From Thalassovita sp. (GTDB lineage Bacteria; Pseudomonadota; Alphaproteobacteria; Rhodobacterales; Rhodobacteraceae), in NCBI GenBank assembly GCA_029212905.1, contig JARGPB010000007.1:130759-194758 (forward strand): a stretch of 64,000 nt of DNA. Direction: 5' to 3'. Under the pieces are notes generated by a model. That model was not told where the DNA came from and did not search any database. It saw only the letters and a program-made list of their open reading frames with translations. Both the position numbers and the translations under genes were made by a program. Positions 40,261 to 49,545 of this stretch are shown piece by piece; position 1 is the stretch's first letter; the number at the start of each line of letters is the position of its first letter.

Positions 40261-41010
40261 ATGACTGACTGGCCCGATGGCTATGGTCGCCGCGTACTGG
40301 ATTCGGTGGACAGCACGAACGCCGAGGCTGCCCGAATTGCCCCTACGTTGACCGGGCCGGAATGGATATTGGGCCTGAAACAAACAGCTGGGCGGGGGCG
40401 GCGTGGTCGGGCCTGGACGGATCCAGTGGGCAATTTCGCGGGGACGCTGGTGATGCGGCCTGCAGAAACCCCTGACCGGATTGCATTGCGGTCCTTCGTG
40501 GCGTCGCTGGCGCTGTACGACGCGGTGGCAGCCGCCACAGGGCGCGAGGACCTGCTGAGCCTCAAATGGCCGAACGACGTGCTGCTGTCTGGCGGTAAAC
40601 TGGCCGGCATCCTTCTGGAAAGCGCAGGCGGCGCTCAGGGTGTTAGCCATATCGCGATCGGGATTGGCGTGAATCTGGCTGCTGCGCCGCAAGCGTCGGA
40701 AATCGAACCCAAGGCCGTGCCGCCTGTATCCTTGTTTTCGGAAACCGGGATCCGCGTCTCGCCCGAGGCGTTTCTGGACCTTCTGGCACCGGCTTATGCC
40801 CGCTACGAAGAGCAATTCCGCACTTATGGGTTCGAGCCGATCCGCGCATTGTGGTTGGCGCGCGCTGCCCGCTTGGGCGAGGTAATCACCGCCAGAACCA
40901 TGCGTCAGGAAACCACCGGAACATTCGAGACAGTGGACGAGGCAGGTAATATTGTCCTATCCACGCCCAAAGGCCGCGAGGTGATCCCCGCAGCCGAGAT
41001 TTTCTTCTGA
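40261..41010 (+). CDS. birA: biotin--[acetyl-CoA-carboxylase] ligase
   Basis: Makes biotinyl-AMP and attaches biotin to carrier lysines such as MccA K607. The 249 residues start straight at the catalytic domain (STNAEAAR), with GRGRRGRAWTDPVGNF (biotinyl-AMP loop) near 43-58, SLKWPNDVLLSGGKLAGILLE near 100-120, and a C-terminal SH3-like domain. There is no N-terminal helix-turn-helix, so this is the non-regulatory type and does not repress biotin genes itself. coaX and rnj follow closely as a likely unit. Confidence 0.93.
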   Translation: MTDWPDGYGRRVLDSVDSTNAEAARIAPTLTGPEWILGLKQTAGRGRRGRAWTDPVGNFAGTLVMRPAETPDRIALRSFVASLALYDAVAAATGREDLLSLKWPNDVLLSGGKLAGILLESAGGAQGVSHIAIGIGVNLAAAPQASEIEPKAVPPVSLFSETGIRVSPEAFLDLLAPAYARYEEQFRTYGFEPIRALWLARAARLGEVITARTMRQETTGTFETVDEAGNIVLSTPKGREVIPAAEIFF

Positions 41011-41025
41011 TAAGGGGGCAAGGCA

Positions 41026-41805
41026 ATGCTTCTGGCGATTGACTGCGGTAACACCAATACGGTGTTCGCGATTTGGGACGGGGACACGATCCGTTGTACG
41101 TTGCGGACGGCGACCGACCACCAGCGCACGGCGGACCAGTATTTCGTCTGGCTGGACCGGCTTCTACAGCACCATGAAATCGACATGGATATCAATGCGG
41201 TGATCATCAGTTCGACGGTGCCTCGGGTGGTGTTTAACCTACGTGTCTTGGCGGATCGGTATTTCCACTGTCGCCCGCTGGTTGTTGGTCGTCCTGATTG
41301 CCTGTTGCCCAGCCCCTCGCGGGTGGACGCAGGCACGCAGGTCGGGCCGGATAGGTTGGTCAATACGGCTGGCGCGTTTGACCGTTTCGGCGGCGACCTG
41401 ATCGTGGTAGACTTTGGCACGGCGACCACTTTTGACGTTGTGGCCGAGGATGGGGCTTATGTTGGTGGGGTGATTGCACCCGGCGTGAACCTGAGCTTGC
41501 AAGCACTGCACAAAATGGCTGCGGCCTTGCCGCACGTTGATGTGACCAAACCGCAGCGCGTAATCGGCACCAATACGGTCGCATGTATGCAAAGCGGCAT
41601 TTTCTGGGGTTATGTCGGGCTGGTCGGCGGTATATGCGAGCACATCAAGGCCGAATACGACCGACCGATGCGGGTGATCTCGACCGGCGGGCTGGCCCCG
41701 CTTTTCGGTCAGGGGGAAACGCTCTTCGATGTGTTCGACGAGTTTCTGACGATTCATGGCCTGACGGTCATCCATCAATATAACAAGGACCAAGGCAACC
41801 TATGA
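41026..41805 (+). CDS. coaX: type III pantothenate kinase
   Basis: Phosphorylates pantothenate, the first step of coenzyme A synthesis, with the potassium-dependent type III fold. The 259 residues have AIDCGNTNTVFAIWDGD near 3-20 (phosphate loop of the ASKHA fold), GPDRLVNTAGAF near 106-117, and VVDFGTATTFDVV near 126-138. Fifteen bases after birA; its stop overlaps rnj (ATGA). The birA-coaX pairing is frequent in bacteria. Confidence 0.95.
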   Translation: MLLAIDCGNTNTVFAIWDGDTIRCTLRTATDHQRTADQYFVWLDRLLQHHEIDMDINAVIISSTVPRVVFNLRVLADRYFHCRPLVVGRPDCLLPSPSRVDAGTQVGPDRLVNTAGAFDRFGGDLIVVDFGTATTFDVVAEDGAYVGGVIAPGVNLSLQALHKMAAALPHVDVTKPQRVIGTNTVACMQSGIFWGYVGLVGGICEHIKAEYDRPMRVISTGGLAPLFGQGETLFDVFDEFLTIHGLTVIHQYNKDQGNL

Positions 41806-43469
41806 GCAGCGACAGAATGATTTACCTTCCTCTCGGTGGCGCGGGGGAGATCGGGATGAATTGCTATGTCTACGGCTATGGCGCCGAAGGACAAGAGCGC
41901 CTGATCGTCGTCGATATGGGCGTGACGTTCCCTGATATGGACAGCTCGCCTGGTGTGGATTTGATCATGCCCGACATTGCCTGGCTGGAAGAACGCAAGA
42001 ACCAGATCGAGGCGATTTTCATCACTCATGCCCACGAAGACCACGTTGGCGCGGTTGGGCATCTGTTCGGCCGGTTGGGTGCGCCGATCCATGCACGGGC
42101 CTTTACCGCAAATATCGCGCGGGGCAAGCTGGCTGAATACGGCCTGTCGGACAAGGTGGTCACGACTGCCTCGGCCTGGCCCGAAACCGTGAAGGCTGGC
42201 CCGTTCAGCGTCGGATTCCTGCCGATTTCGCACTCGATCCCCGAAAGCTCGGCTTTGGTGATCGACAGCCCCGAAGGCCGCATCATTCACACCGGCGACT
42301 TCAAGCTGGATGAAACCCCCATGGTGGGCGAGGCGTTCGACCCCGAGCTATGGGCCTCGGTTGCGGCCCCGGGTGTGAAGGCGCTGATCTGCGATTCCAC
42401 CAATGTGTTTACCCCCGTCGCCGGCCGTTCCGAGGCCAGCATCGCGGATGAAATCACCAGCCTTGTATCCGAGGCCAAACAGATGGTTGTGGCCACCACC
42501 TTTGCCTCGAACGTCGCGCGGGTGAAGACTCTGGCCGAAGCAGGCCAACGCGCAGGGCGCTCGGTCTGTTTGTTGGGGCGCGCCATGCGCCGGATGATCC
42601 AGGCGTCGGTTGAAACCGGCGTGCTGACCGATTTCCCGCCCGTTATCGGCCCCGAAGACGTCACCTCGATGCCGCGCGAAAATGTTATGCTTCTGGTCAC
42701 CGGCAGCCAAGGAGAGCGCCGCGCTGCCTCGGCTCAACTGGCCAACGGAAAATACAACGGTATCACCCTGAAAGAGGGCGATCTGTTCCTGTTTTCCTCG
42801 AAAACCATCCCAGGAAATGAACGTGGCGTGATCCGCATCATGAACCAGTTCAGCGAAAAGGGCATTGACGTGGTCGATGACACGCAGGGGCGGTATCACG
42901 TCTCTGGGCACGCAAACCGTCCCGACCTGGAGACAATGCACAAGCTGGTAAAGCCGCAGATGGTGATCCCGATGCACGGTGAACATCGCCACTTGCGTGA
43001 ACACGCAAAACTGGCCGAAACCAATGGGTTTCAGGCAGTTGTTGCCCCTAACGGTGTCATGGTGAACCTCTCGGGGAACTCTCCGACTGTCGCAGGATAT
43101 GTCGAAACGGGACGCACCTATCTGGATGGCCGCGTGCTGATCGGCGCAATGGACGGGATCGTGCGCGACCGTATCCGGATGGCGTTGAACGGCCATGTCC
43201 TTGTCACGGTTATCATCGACGAAGAGGGCGAGGCACTTGGCGAACCCTGGTGTGAACTGCGCGGTTTGCCTGAAACCGGGCGCTCGAATGCGCCGTTGGT
43301 GGATGCCTTGGAATCCGACCTGGATCAGTTCATCGGTCGCGCTAAGGGCTCGACGCTCAAGGACGATGACAAGCTGGAAGCAGAGCTGAAAAAGATCGTA
43401 CGGAAAACGACGCTGGACGAGATCGGCAAAAAGGCCGAGGTCACAGTCGTTATCAGCCGTCTGGCCTGA
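41802..43469 (+). CDS. rnj: ribonuclease J
   Basis: Metallo-beta-lactamase/beta-CASP ribonuclease (555 residues) with 5'-to-3' exo- and endonuclease activity in RNA maturation and decay. Motif HAHEDHVG at 76-83 binds zinc; the beta-CASP part includes DSTNVF, GSQGERRAA and SGHANRPDLETMHKLVKPQMVIPMHGE in pieces. A C-terminal domain follows after about residue 450. It starts within an ATGA overlap with coaX. A perfect-stem terminator lies about 85 bases downstream. Confidence 0.94.
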   Translation: MSSDRMIYLPLGGAGEIGMNCYVYGYGAEGQERLIVVDMGVTFPDMDSSPGVDLIMPDIAWLEERKNQIEAIFITHAHEDHVGAVGHLFGRLGAPIHARAFTANIARGKLAEYGLSDKVVTTASAWPETVKAGPFSVGFLPISHSIPESSALVIDSPEGRIIHTGDFKLDETPMVGEAFDPELWASVAAPGVKALICDSTNVFTPVAGRSEASIADEITSLVSEAKQMVVATTFASNVARVKTLAEAGQRAGRSVCLLGRAMRRMIQASVETGVLTDFPPVIGPEDVTSMPRENVMLLVTGSQGERRAASAQLANGKYNGITLKEGDLFLFSSKTIPGNERGVIRIMNQFSEKGIDVVDDTQGRYHVSGHANRPDLETMHKLVKPQMVIPMHGEHRHLREHAKLAETNGFQAVVAPNGVMVNLSGNSPTVAGYVETGRTYLDGRVLIGAMDGIVRDRIRMALNGHVLVTVIIDEEGEALGEPWCELRGLPETGRSNAPLVDALESDLDQFIGRAKGSTLKDDDKLEAELKKIVRKTTLDEIGKKAEVTVVISRLA

Positions 43470-43553
43470 TGGTTGTCATCTGGTCAAAGTAAGAAGGGGG
43501 TGGGGGCAGGCGCTCCCATTCTCTGATCCAGCGACCGAAGCAGAATTCAGAGA

Positions 43554-43587
43554 CTGCGCGCCCGCATAAAGGGCGCGCAGTTGTTTT
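43554..43587 (+). terminator. intrinsic terminator between rnj and the convergent helicase gene
   Basis: Ten-base perfect stem CTGCGCGCCC / GGGCGCGCAG with a 7-base loop, followed by TTGTTTT. It lies in the tail-to-tail gap and can serve rnj; the minus-strand side lacks a clear T-run. Confidence 0.88.
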
Positions 43588-43597
43588 CGAAGGCCGA

Positions 43598-45058
43598 TTA
43601 GCTTGCGCGGCGTTGATCAAAGCTCAGCGCGATAAAGCTGGGCATATGATCGCCCATCCCAACAACAACATCGCGTCCACGACCGCCACGATCACGGCGA
43701 TCGGACTTTTTGGATGTCTGCGGCTTGTCTTTTTTCTGGGTCTTCTCTGTCGCTTCGACAGGGGCCGGAGGCGTTGTTTCAGCAGGAGCCGGGGGTGCGG
43801 CGACGTCCTCAACAGGCGCTTCCTTGGCTTTCTTGGCGCGAGAGCTGCGCGAACGAGCAGGCTTTTCGGCCTTTTCTTCTGGCTTCTCTGACTTAGTGGT
43901 CTTCGCGCCCTTGATCGGGTTTTCGATCCGGGGGATCTCCATCTCGACCAGCTTTTCGATCGCGTCAAAGTTCTTTTCGTCGCGCGGGGTGCAGATCATC
44001 ATCGTTGTGCCTTTGCGACCGGCGCGGCCGGTGCGGCCAATGCGGTGAACATAATCCTCGGCATGAGAAGGCACATCAAAGTTGAACACGTGGCTGACGT
44101 CGGGAATATCCAATCCGCGCGCGGCCACATCCGAAGCCACCAAGAACCGCAAGGTCCCGTCGCGGAACCCGTCCAGGGTTTTCATCCGCTGGCTTTGGTC
44201 CAGGTCGCCGTGGATCGGGGACGCGTTATAGCCGTATTTCTTCAGGCTTTTCGCGGTGACATCCACATCAACCTTGCGGTTACAGAAGATGATCGCGTTT
44301 TTGCAATTCTCGCCTTCGCTTTCGATCAACGCGCGCAGCAATGTGCGTTTTTCGCTGCCTTCGCGGTCGCGGCGGGTCGGTTTGAACATCACCACGCCCT
44401 GTGTGATCGTTTCCGAGGTCGTCGCCTGGCGCGCAACCTCGATCCGCTCGGGTGCGGACAGGAAGGTGTTGGTAATCCGCTCGATTTCCGGCGCCATGGT
44501 GGCCGAGAAGAACAGGGTCTGGCGGGTAAACGGCGTCAGGCTGAAAATGCGTTCGATATCGGGGATGAAACCCATATCCAGCATCCGGTCCGCCTCGTCC
44601 ACGACCATGATCTGCACGCCGGTCAGCAGCAGTTTGCCGCGTTCGAAATGGTCCAGCAGACGGCCAGGGGTGGCGATCAGAACGTCGACACCACGGTCGA
44701 TCAGCGCGTCCTGTTCCTTGAACGAAACACCGCCGATCAGCAGCGCTTTGGTCAGTTTCATATGCTTTGTGTAGGTGTCGAAGTTTTCCGCCACCTGGGC
44801 AGCCAGTTCGCGCGTGGGGCACAGAACCAGGCTGCGCGGCATCCGGGCACGAGCGCGACCCTTGGCCAGCATTGTGATCATCGGTAGCGTGAAGCTGGCG
44901 GTTTTGCCGGTGCCTGTTTGGGCGATGCCCAGAACGTCGCGGCCTTCCAGCGCTGGCGGAATAGCGCCCGCTTGAATAGGAGTCGGCGTTTCATAGCCAG
45001 CCTCTTCAATAGCTTTCAGGACTTTCGGATCGAGTTTCAGATCAGAGAATTTTGTCAT
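43598..45058 (-). CDS. DEAD-box ATP-dependent RNA helicase
   Basis: RNA helicase of the RhlE/DeaD class, 486 residues. Motifs in order: Q-motif region (GYETPTPIQAGAIP), motif I AQTGTGKT, TPGRLLDH, motif II DEAD in VVDEADRMLDMGF, SATM, and motif VI HRIGRTGRAGRKG. After about residue 385 comes a long low-complexity tail rich in Lys, Glu, Ala and Pro, ending in Arg/Gly-rich DRRDRGGRGRD, likely for RNA binding. It probably unwinds structured RNA in ribosome assembly or decay; it lies tail-to-tail with rnj, another RNA-processing gene. Confidence 0.92.
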   Translation of the reverse strand: MTKFSDLKLDPKVLKAIEEAGYETPTPIQAGAIPPALEGRDVLGIAQTGTGKTASFTLPMITMLAKGRARARMPRSLVLCPTRELAAQVAENFDTYTKHMKLTKALLIGGVSFKEQDALIDRGVDVLIATPGRLLDHFERGKLLLTGVQIMVVDEADRMLDMGFIPDIERIFSLTPFTRQTLFFSATMAPEIERITNTFLSAPERIEVARQATTSETITQGVVMFKPTRRDREGSEKRTLLRALIESEGENCKNAIIFCNRKVDVDVTAKSLKKYGYNASPIHGDLDQSQRMKTLDGFRDGTLRFLVASDVAARGLDIPDVSHVFNFDVPSHAEDYVHRIGRTGRAGRKGTTMMICTPRDEKNFDAIEKLVEMEIPRIENPIKGAKTTKSEKPEEKAEKPARSRSSRAKKAKEAPVEDVAAPPAPAETTPPAPVEATEKTQKKDKPQTSKKSDRRDRGGRGRDVVVGMGDHMPSFIALSFDQRRAS

Positions 45059-45210
45059 GTGTATCCGTGGTTTACGGACACATCTGGGCCCGTAGCATCA
45101 ATGGAAGTGTGGGCCCGTGCGGCCCGGTGTCATGTGCACTTGGGTCTTCCTGTGCGCGCCTTTTACCCGAAACAGGCGCCGGGGTCAATCTGCGCTTTGA
45201 TTGCAGAGGG

Positions 45211-46149
45211 TTATGTTCGAGGAAAGTGGCTTTGACGTTTTCGGTCCAGGTCCAGCGTGCGGCTGGACAGCAGCCCCTCGTGGCGCAGCCGTTGCAAAAG
45301 GTCAGGAGAGGCGGTGCAGACCTCGTCATAAAAGGCACCCAGCCCTGCATCGCCCGCCATGTCATAGATCGAGCGGAAAAGCGTGTGCATCGAGACGCCC
45401 TCTTGGGTGGTGGGTTTTAGCTCGGACCGATACGAGCCGCGTTTCAGCCGGAACTGGAACGCGGCCAGAAAGGCCTCGCGGCTTTGCGCATGGAGGTGCA
45501 GCAATTCGGTGCCGGTTAGCTCTTGTTGGCCGGGATTTGCGTCATCATCGACAAAAACGTTGTGGATTTTAGCGGTCAGAGCCGGGATGCCTGTGCGGTA
45601 GATCAGCTTGCCCTGCACATGCGAGAGGAACCCGCCGTTCAGATGCATCCCGTAGGTTGGATAGATACGACGGCTTTGGCGGTCGCGTTCGGCGCGGTTG
45701 ATGGTCAGGCGTTTGAAATGCGTGACAGGCGCCGGAGAGGGGTTGGCCAGTGCCTCTGCCGGGCGAATACGGCCCACCAGGCAGGTTTCGGGCAGGGCAG
45801 CCAGCTGTGCCGTGAACTGGCTCTCTGGCCACAGGAATTCGTCCACATCGATATGGGCCAGCCAGTCCAGTTGGCCCGCGCGGTCATAGGCATGAGCGGC
45901 ATTTGCCACTTGGCGGGCCTGATGCTTTTTGGGGCGGCGCCCCATGTGACCCTGCCAATAGGCATCGGTGCACAGGGTGGCGGTGATCTGAGGATGGCCC
46001 GATAGTGCCTGTATCGCCGCCTTATTATCGTCATCCAGGTAAACGAAAATCTGCTGCGCCCCCAGATCCAGATGATGCGCGCAGAAATTCAGGATCTCCT
46101 GAACAGGGGCCTTGATTGTGCTGACGATGCCCCAGGTGATAGTGCTCAT
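45211..46149 (-). CDS. glycosyltransferase family 2-type protein (short paralogue)
   Basis: A 312-residue member of the GT2-like 'Glyco_tranf_2_4' group. It begins almost at once with GIVSTIKAPVQEILNFCAHHLDLGA (the nucleotide-sugar fold), and has WLAHIDVDEFLWP with the DxD motif near residue 98-105. Donor and acceptor are unknown; no membrane segment is seen. It overlaps the upstream, longer paralogue (46146-47909) by four bases (ATGA). The C-terminal half (LKRGSYRSELK) parallels the paralogue's FRMTRGSYRKSDE, so they arose by duplication. Confidence 0.85.
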   Translation of the reverse strand: MSTITWGIVSTIKAPVQEILNFCAHHLDLGAQQIFVYLDDDNKAAIQALSGHPQITATLCTDAYWQGHMGRRPKKHQARQVANAAHAYDRAGQLDWLAHIDVDEFLWPESQFTAQLAALPETCLVGRIRPAEALANPSPAPVTHFKRLTINRAERDRQSRRIYPTYGMHLNGGFLSHVQGKLIYRTGIPALTAKIHNVFVDDDANPGQQELTGTELLHLHAQSREAFLAAFQFRLKRGSYRSELKPTTQEGVSMHTLFRSIYDMAGDAGLGAFYDEVCTASPDLLQRLRHEGLLSSRTLDLDRKRQSHFPRT

Positions 46150-47909
46150 TCGGCGGCCTTTTGATCAGGGAGTGTGCCGAAATGGCGCTCGACCTTGGCG
46201 GTCAGATCCAGCGGACGGCGCAGCAGCATGTTGTGGGTGTCCAGAGCGGCGATCAAGGAAGGTGTTGCTTCGCAGACTTCGGTGAAAAACTGGCGTAGCC
46301 CGTCCTCGCCCATGTCCTCTTGTAACAGGGTCAGAATGTCCAGCAGCCTGAACTTGGCCTCGTCAGATTTCCGATAAGAGCCGCGCGTCATGCGAAACGC
46401 CATGTGGTCGCGGAAAAAGTCCCAGTTGGGCGCGTGAGCATGGCCAACATAGAACCCGTCTTGCTTGACCCGGTTGGTGATCAAACGGCTGTCTTGCAGC
46501 GCGGCGTGGATGCCGAACCGAATGCCCATCAGCCCGGTGCGCAGGAAATTCTTGCCCTCGCGGTGGCTGATGAACCCGCCGGGTAGATGCGCGCCAAAGG
46601 TGGGATAGATCGACGTGAGTGCGGATTTTTTCTGACCGCCGTATTTGGGCAGCAGCTTGAACAGCTCGTCCCCTTGCGAGCCGGCAAGAAGCTCTGCCGG
46701 AGGCAGGCGCAGCATGGCCGCATCATCCGGCATTTGTGCCAGAAGATCGTGCACCGGAGCAGGGGGCAGAAGGAATTCATCCACGTCGATATGCGCCAGC
46801 CAATCCACATCCGTTGTTTGATAGGCTTGGGTCGCCACCCAGGTCTGGCGCATCTGATGGGCCTTCATCCGGGGCTTTTTCTGTGTTTCCCAAAAGGCCG
46901 CATCGCAGGTGGTCACGGTGATTTTGGGATGATTTGATAGAACCGCTGCGGTTTCCGGCGCGGTGGTGTCCAGATACAGATGCAGGCGGTCGGCCCCCAG
47001 ATCCAGATGATACGCGGCGAATTCTGCGACCTGGTGCAGGGGGGCCTTGATCATCGACACGATCCCCCAGCGCAGGCCGCGCGGGTCGGGTTTCAGCAGG
47101 TGCGCGGGGATTTCCGCCACGCATTCGCGCTTGGGCCCGGATTTCCTGCGAATGCCCTTAGCCTTGAGCGCTTTTTCCCGTTTCACCCTCATGTGGCGCA
47201 GGCGGCGAAACAGCGTCATGTCATCAGTGATCAACAGGGTCAAAAGATGCTGCGCCAAGGGGCCGAGGACAGCAACCTGCTGAGATTGCAGCCATAAACC
47301 GCCCAAAAGGTTCACATCCAGCCCGCCGGTGGAGATCGCATAGGGATCCATGTCAAGCGCCAGCCGTTTGGCCGATCTGTCGGTTTTCTCAAAGGGGTGG
47401 TCGGGGGCGTAACCTGAGAAAAGGCGCTCGGTCTCGTAGAGTTTCATCATCCCGAACAGCACGGACAGGGACTGACCCAACTGGCGTTGCTCGGGCGTTT
47501 GGCCGTGATCACCAAAGGTGGTGACCGCTGAGACCAGCCAGCGCGCATCCAATTCGCTGAGCAAGAAGTCGGATTCTTCGGCCCAAAGGCGATTGAACAG
47601 CGCAGCGGTGTGGCTTGGCTGGTCCGTGCGGCGCAGGTTGGCGATCAGCAGCCCGTGCAGATGCAAAAGCGCTGATCGGTCGGCGAATTGCTTGGACAGC
47701 TCGCGGTATTTGCGGGCGAAGGTGCTGCGTGAGGTCCCCAGTTCTGGGGCGTCCTTGTGCATGGCGCGGGTTTTCAGCGCGCCCAGATCCGCATCAAGCG
47801 GCGGTAGGGATTCGTCAGGACCATAGATCAACGGATCGAGCCGCTTCTCCATCTGGGAAACGATGGCGCGGAAGCCTCCGGGATAGGACGGGGTATTCTG
47901 CTCACTCAT
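46146..47909 (-). CDS. glycosyltransferase family 2-type protein with N-terminal extension
   Basis: A 587-residue protein: residues 1 to about 270 form an unrecognised, largely helical region, and the remainder is a GT2-like domain with GIVSMIKAPLHQVAEFAAYHLDLGA and WLAHIDVDEFLLPP (DxD). This domain resembles the whole of the downstream 312-residue protein. The extension may bind a partner or fold as a separate transferase-associated domain; I cannot identify it. Genes in this group often act on exopolysaccharides or cell-surface glycans. Copy C of the dispersed motif lies upstream of the start. Confidence 0.82.
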   Translation of the reverse strand: MSEQNTPSYPGGFRAIVSQMEKRLDPLIYGPDESLPPLDADLGALKTRAMHKDAPELGTSRSTFARKYRELSKQFADRSALLHLHGLLIANLRRTDQPSHTAALFNRLWAEESDFLLSELDARWLVSAVTTFGDHGQTPEQRQLGQSLSVLFGMMKLYETERLFSGYAPDHPFEKTDRSAKRLALDMDPYAISTGGLDVNLLGGLWLQSQQVAVLGPLAQHLLTLLITDDMTLFRRLRHMRVKREKALKAKGIRRKSGPKRECVAEIPAHLLKPDPRGLRWGIVSMIKAPLHQVAEFAAYHLDLGADRLHLYLDTTAPETAAVLSNHPKITVTTCDAAFWETQKKPRMKAHQMRQTWVATQAYQTTDVDWLAHIDVDEFLLPPAPVHDLLAQMPDDAAMLRLPPAELLAGSQGDELFKLLPKYGGQKKSALTSIYPTFGAHLPGGFISHREGKNFLRTGLMGIRFGIHAALQDSRLITNRVKQDGFYVGHAHAPNWDFFRDHMAFRMTRGSYRKSDEAKFRLLDILTLLQEDMGEDGLRQFFTEVCEATPSLIAALDTHNMLLRRPLDLTAKVERHFGTLPDQKAAE

Positions 47910-47982
47910 GGCGCAAGAATGGCCCTGAGGCCGGGTTGGGGCAAGAGCGGAATGGGGAGCGCCTGTGGTGCGCGCGGAATTT

Positions 47983-48004
47983 GAGTATTTTCAGCAAGAT
48001 GAAA
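47983..48004 (+). repeat. dispersed intergenic motif, copy C
   Basis: GAGTATTT, TC, AGCAAGATGAAA on the plus strand. The minus-strand complement encodes the last codons (Phe-Ser-Ser-Cys) and the TGA stop of the hypothetical gene at 47991-48617. Confidence 0.85.
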
Positions 48005-48617
48005 ACGCCGCCGCGCTTGGATGCAAACGGGGGCTGTATCCGGCCGACAGGGTGGCAACCATCGGAGCGGGGCTGAGGACGACGACGGTATCGGTCGGAC
48101 GGGGCAGCGCCTGGGTATAGCCATGGGGGGAATAGCGCAGGGCGTGATCCGTCGTGAGCAGATGTGGCGCGTCCGACAGGATAAACGTGCCGTTGGGCAA
48201 GCTGTCTGCCCGGGCCTCGTAGCGGATTTGTTGACGGGCGCGGGTGGTACGGGCGGTGTGCAAGGATTTGTCGATTTCCTTGGTTGAGGCGGTGTGCCCA
48301 TGCGCCCGATCCCAGGCGGCGCGAAACCGGCCGGCATCGGCGTGACGGCATTGGTGACAGGGGCGGTGCCCAGCGGCGAGGGCCACGGCCTCGTCCAGGA
48401 AAAACAGGGCGGTCCAGCCGCGCGCGGGCATGGGGCCGTGGTAACGATCCTTGTAGGAGAGCTCGCAGCAGACCCAGTTTGGGTGGCGCCAGCGGGCGGT
48501 GCCGAGTGCTCCGGTTTCATCGTGGAGAATGCCCCGGTTGCCGGTTAGGGTGCCGCGCGCCGGGTGGGAAGTAATCTCGCCTGTGGGCAGGACCCTGTTT
48601 TGCAGAGGGGTTCTCAT
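47991..48617 (-). CDS. conserved hypothetical protein with Ada-like CxxC segment
   Basis: A 208-residue protein starting MRTPLQNRVLPTGEI, in an ATGA overlap with the end of the esterase gene. It contains WVCCELSYKDRYHG and AAGHRPCHQCRHADAGRF; the latter resembles the CxxC metal-binding segment of Ada-type methyl-phosphotriester domains, though the rest does not. I know it as a widespread unnamed alphaproteobacterial protein; no function can be given. Its C-terminus is encoded by copy C of the dispersed motif. Confidence 0.72.
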   Translation of the reverse strand: MRTPLQNRVLPTGEITSHPARGTLTGNRGILHDETGALGTARWRHPNWVCCELSYKDRYHGPMPARGWTALFFLDEAVALAAGHRPCHQCRHADAGRFRAAWDRAHGHTASTKEIDKSLHTARTTRARQQIRYEARADSLPNGTFILSDAPHLLTTDHALRYSPHGYTQALPRPTDTVVVLSPAPMVATLSAGYSPRLHPSAAAFSSC

Positions 48618-49474
48618 GAATCCCAAAGGCCGGCGTCACGCAAGAAGGCGTCCAGCTCGGCGGTATAGGCGGGATGCAGACCGATGGCCTCGTTGATTGA
48701 CCGATGAGACATGTTGATCGGCAGAATACGGGCGCTGCCGCCAAGGCTGGTAAGCCGATTGGCAAAGCTCTGGGCCTGTGGGCAGGGGCGCGCGCGGCGT
48801 GAAGAGCACACCAGCAGCATGGGCGGCGCGGTGGGTTGCAGCCGCGCAATCGGCGAGACCTGTTCCCAATAGGCAGGGTCGGCCCCGAAGGCCTGCGCAT
48901 AGAGTTTCGAGGGGCGATGAGCCATGATTTTCTGGGTGTCCAGAACCGCCGAATCCAACGAGACCGTCGCCAGCCAGATATGTGCGCCCAGATCCCAGGC
49001 CAGGGACGGGTCCGCGCTGAGCAGTGACACCAGGTGGCCGCCCGCAGAATGGCCCATCAGCACCAGCTTTTGGGGGTGTGCGCCCCACTGCGGGGCCTTG
49101 GTCTGTATGTAGGCAAGCGCACGCGCGACATCCTGGGCCTGTTCCAGCGGTCCGGCCTGCGGCAACAGGCGATAGTTTACCGACACGACAACGGCCCCCA
49201 GCGCGGTCCAGTGGGCGACCTTGTTGCGCCAGACGGGCTCGTTCGATTTGTCGCCGAAGCGCCAGCCTCCGCCGTGTACCATCACGATCAGGGGGGCGTT
49301 GTCCGGGGAGTCGGGCAGGTAGACATCCAACCGCTGTTTGGGGTCAGATCCATAGGGCAGATCGGACAGGCTGGGTTGCGCGCTCAGAGGCAACGCCAAC
49401 CCCATCAGCACACAGAAGATCAGCCCGCCCAAGAGGCGAGTCAGCCAAGTGCTTCTGTGGAAATAGCGCGTCAT
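48614..49474 (-). CDS. secreted alpha/beta-hydrolase (esterase/lipase family)
   Basis: Alpha/beta-hydrolase of the hormone-sensitive-lipase/BD-FAE type. From ATG at 49474 (286 residues) it has a convincing signal peptide (RYFHRSTW then a hydrophobic core ending PLSAQ), the oxyanion-hole motif VHGGGWRFGD, and the nucleophile elbow GHSAGGH. The C-terminus carries a plausible catalytic His in NMSHRSINEAI. A start at 49522 would add 16 residues before the signal. Substrate unknown; probably periplasmic ester hydrolysis. The prfC gene lies upstream with a hairpin between. Confidence 0.83.
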   Translation of the reverse strand: MTRYFHRSTWLTRLLGGLIFCVLMGLALPLSAQPSLSDLPYGSDPKQRLDVYLPDSPDNAPLIVMVHGGGWRFGDKSNEPVWRNKVAHWTALGAVVVSVNYRLLPQAGPLEQAQDVARALAYIQTKAPQWGAHPQKLVLMGHSAGGHLVSLLSADPSLAWDLGAHIWLATVSLDSAVLDTQKIMAHRPSKLYAQAFGADPAYWEQVSPIARLQPTAPPMLLVCSSRRARPCPQAQSFANRLTSLGGSARILPINMSHRSINEAIGLHPAYTAELDAFLRDAGLWDS

Positions 49475-49545
49475 GCCGGGGCCCATGATGGTGATCCAGA
49501 GAGCTGGTTTTCTGGCAGTCATTTATGGCAGAAGTAGGGCGTTCA

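Noticed and set aside
45059..45210. Possible RNA gene with GGGCCC-rich repeats between the helicase and glycosyltransferase genes
   Set aside because: No tRNA cloverleaf, no known ncRNA motif, no clear terminator; only short GC palindromes.
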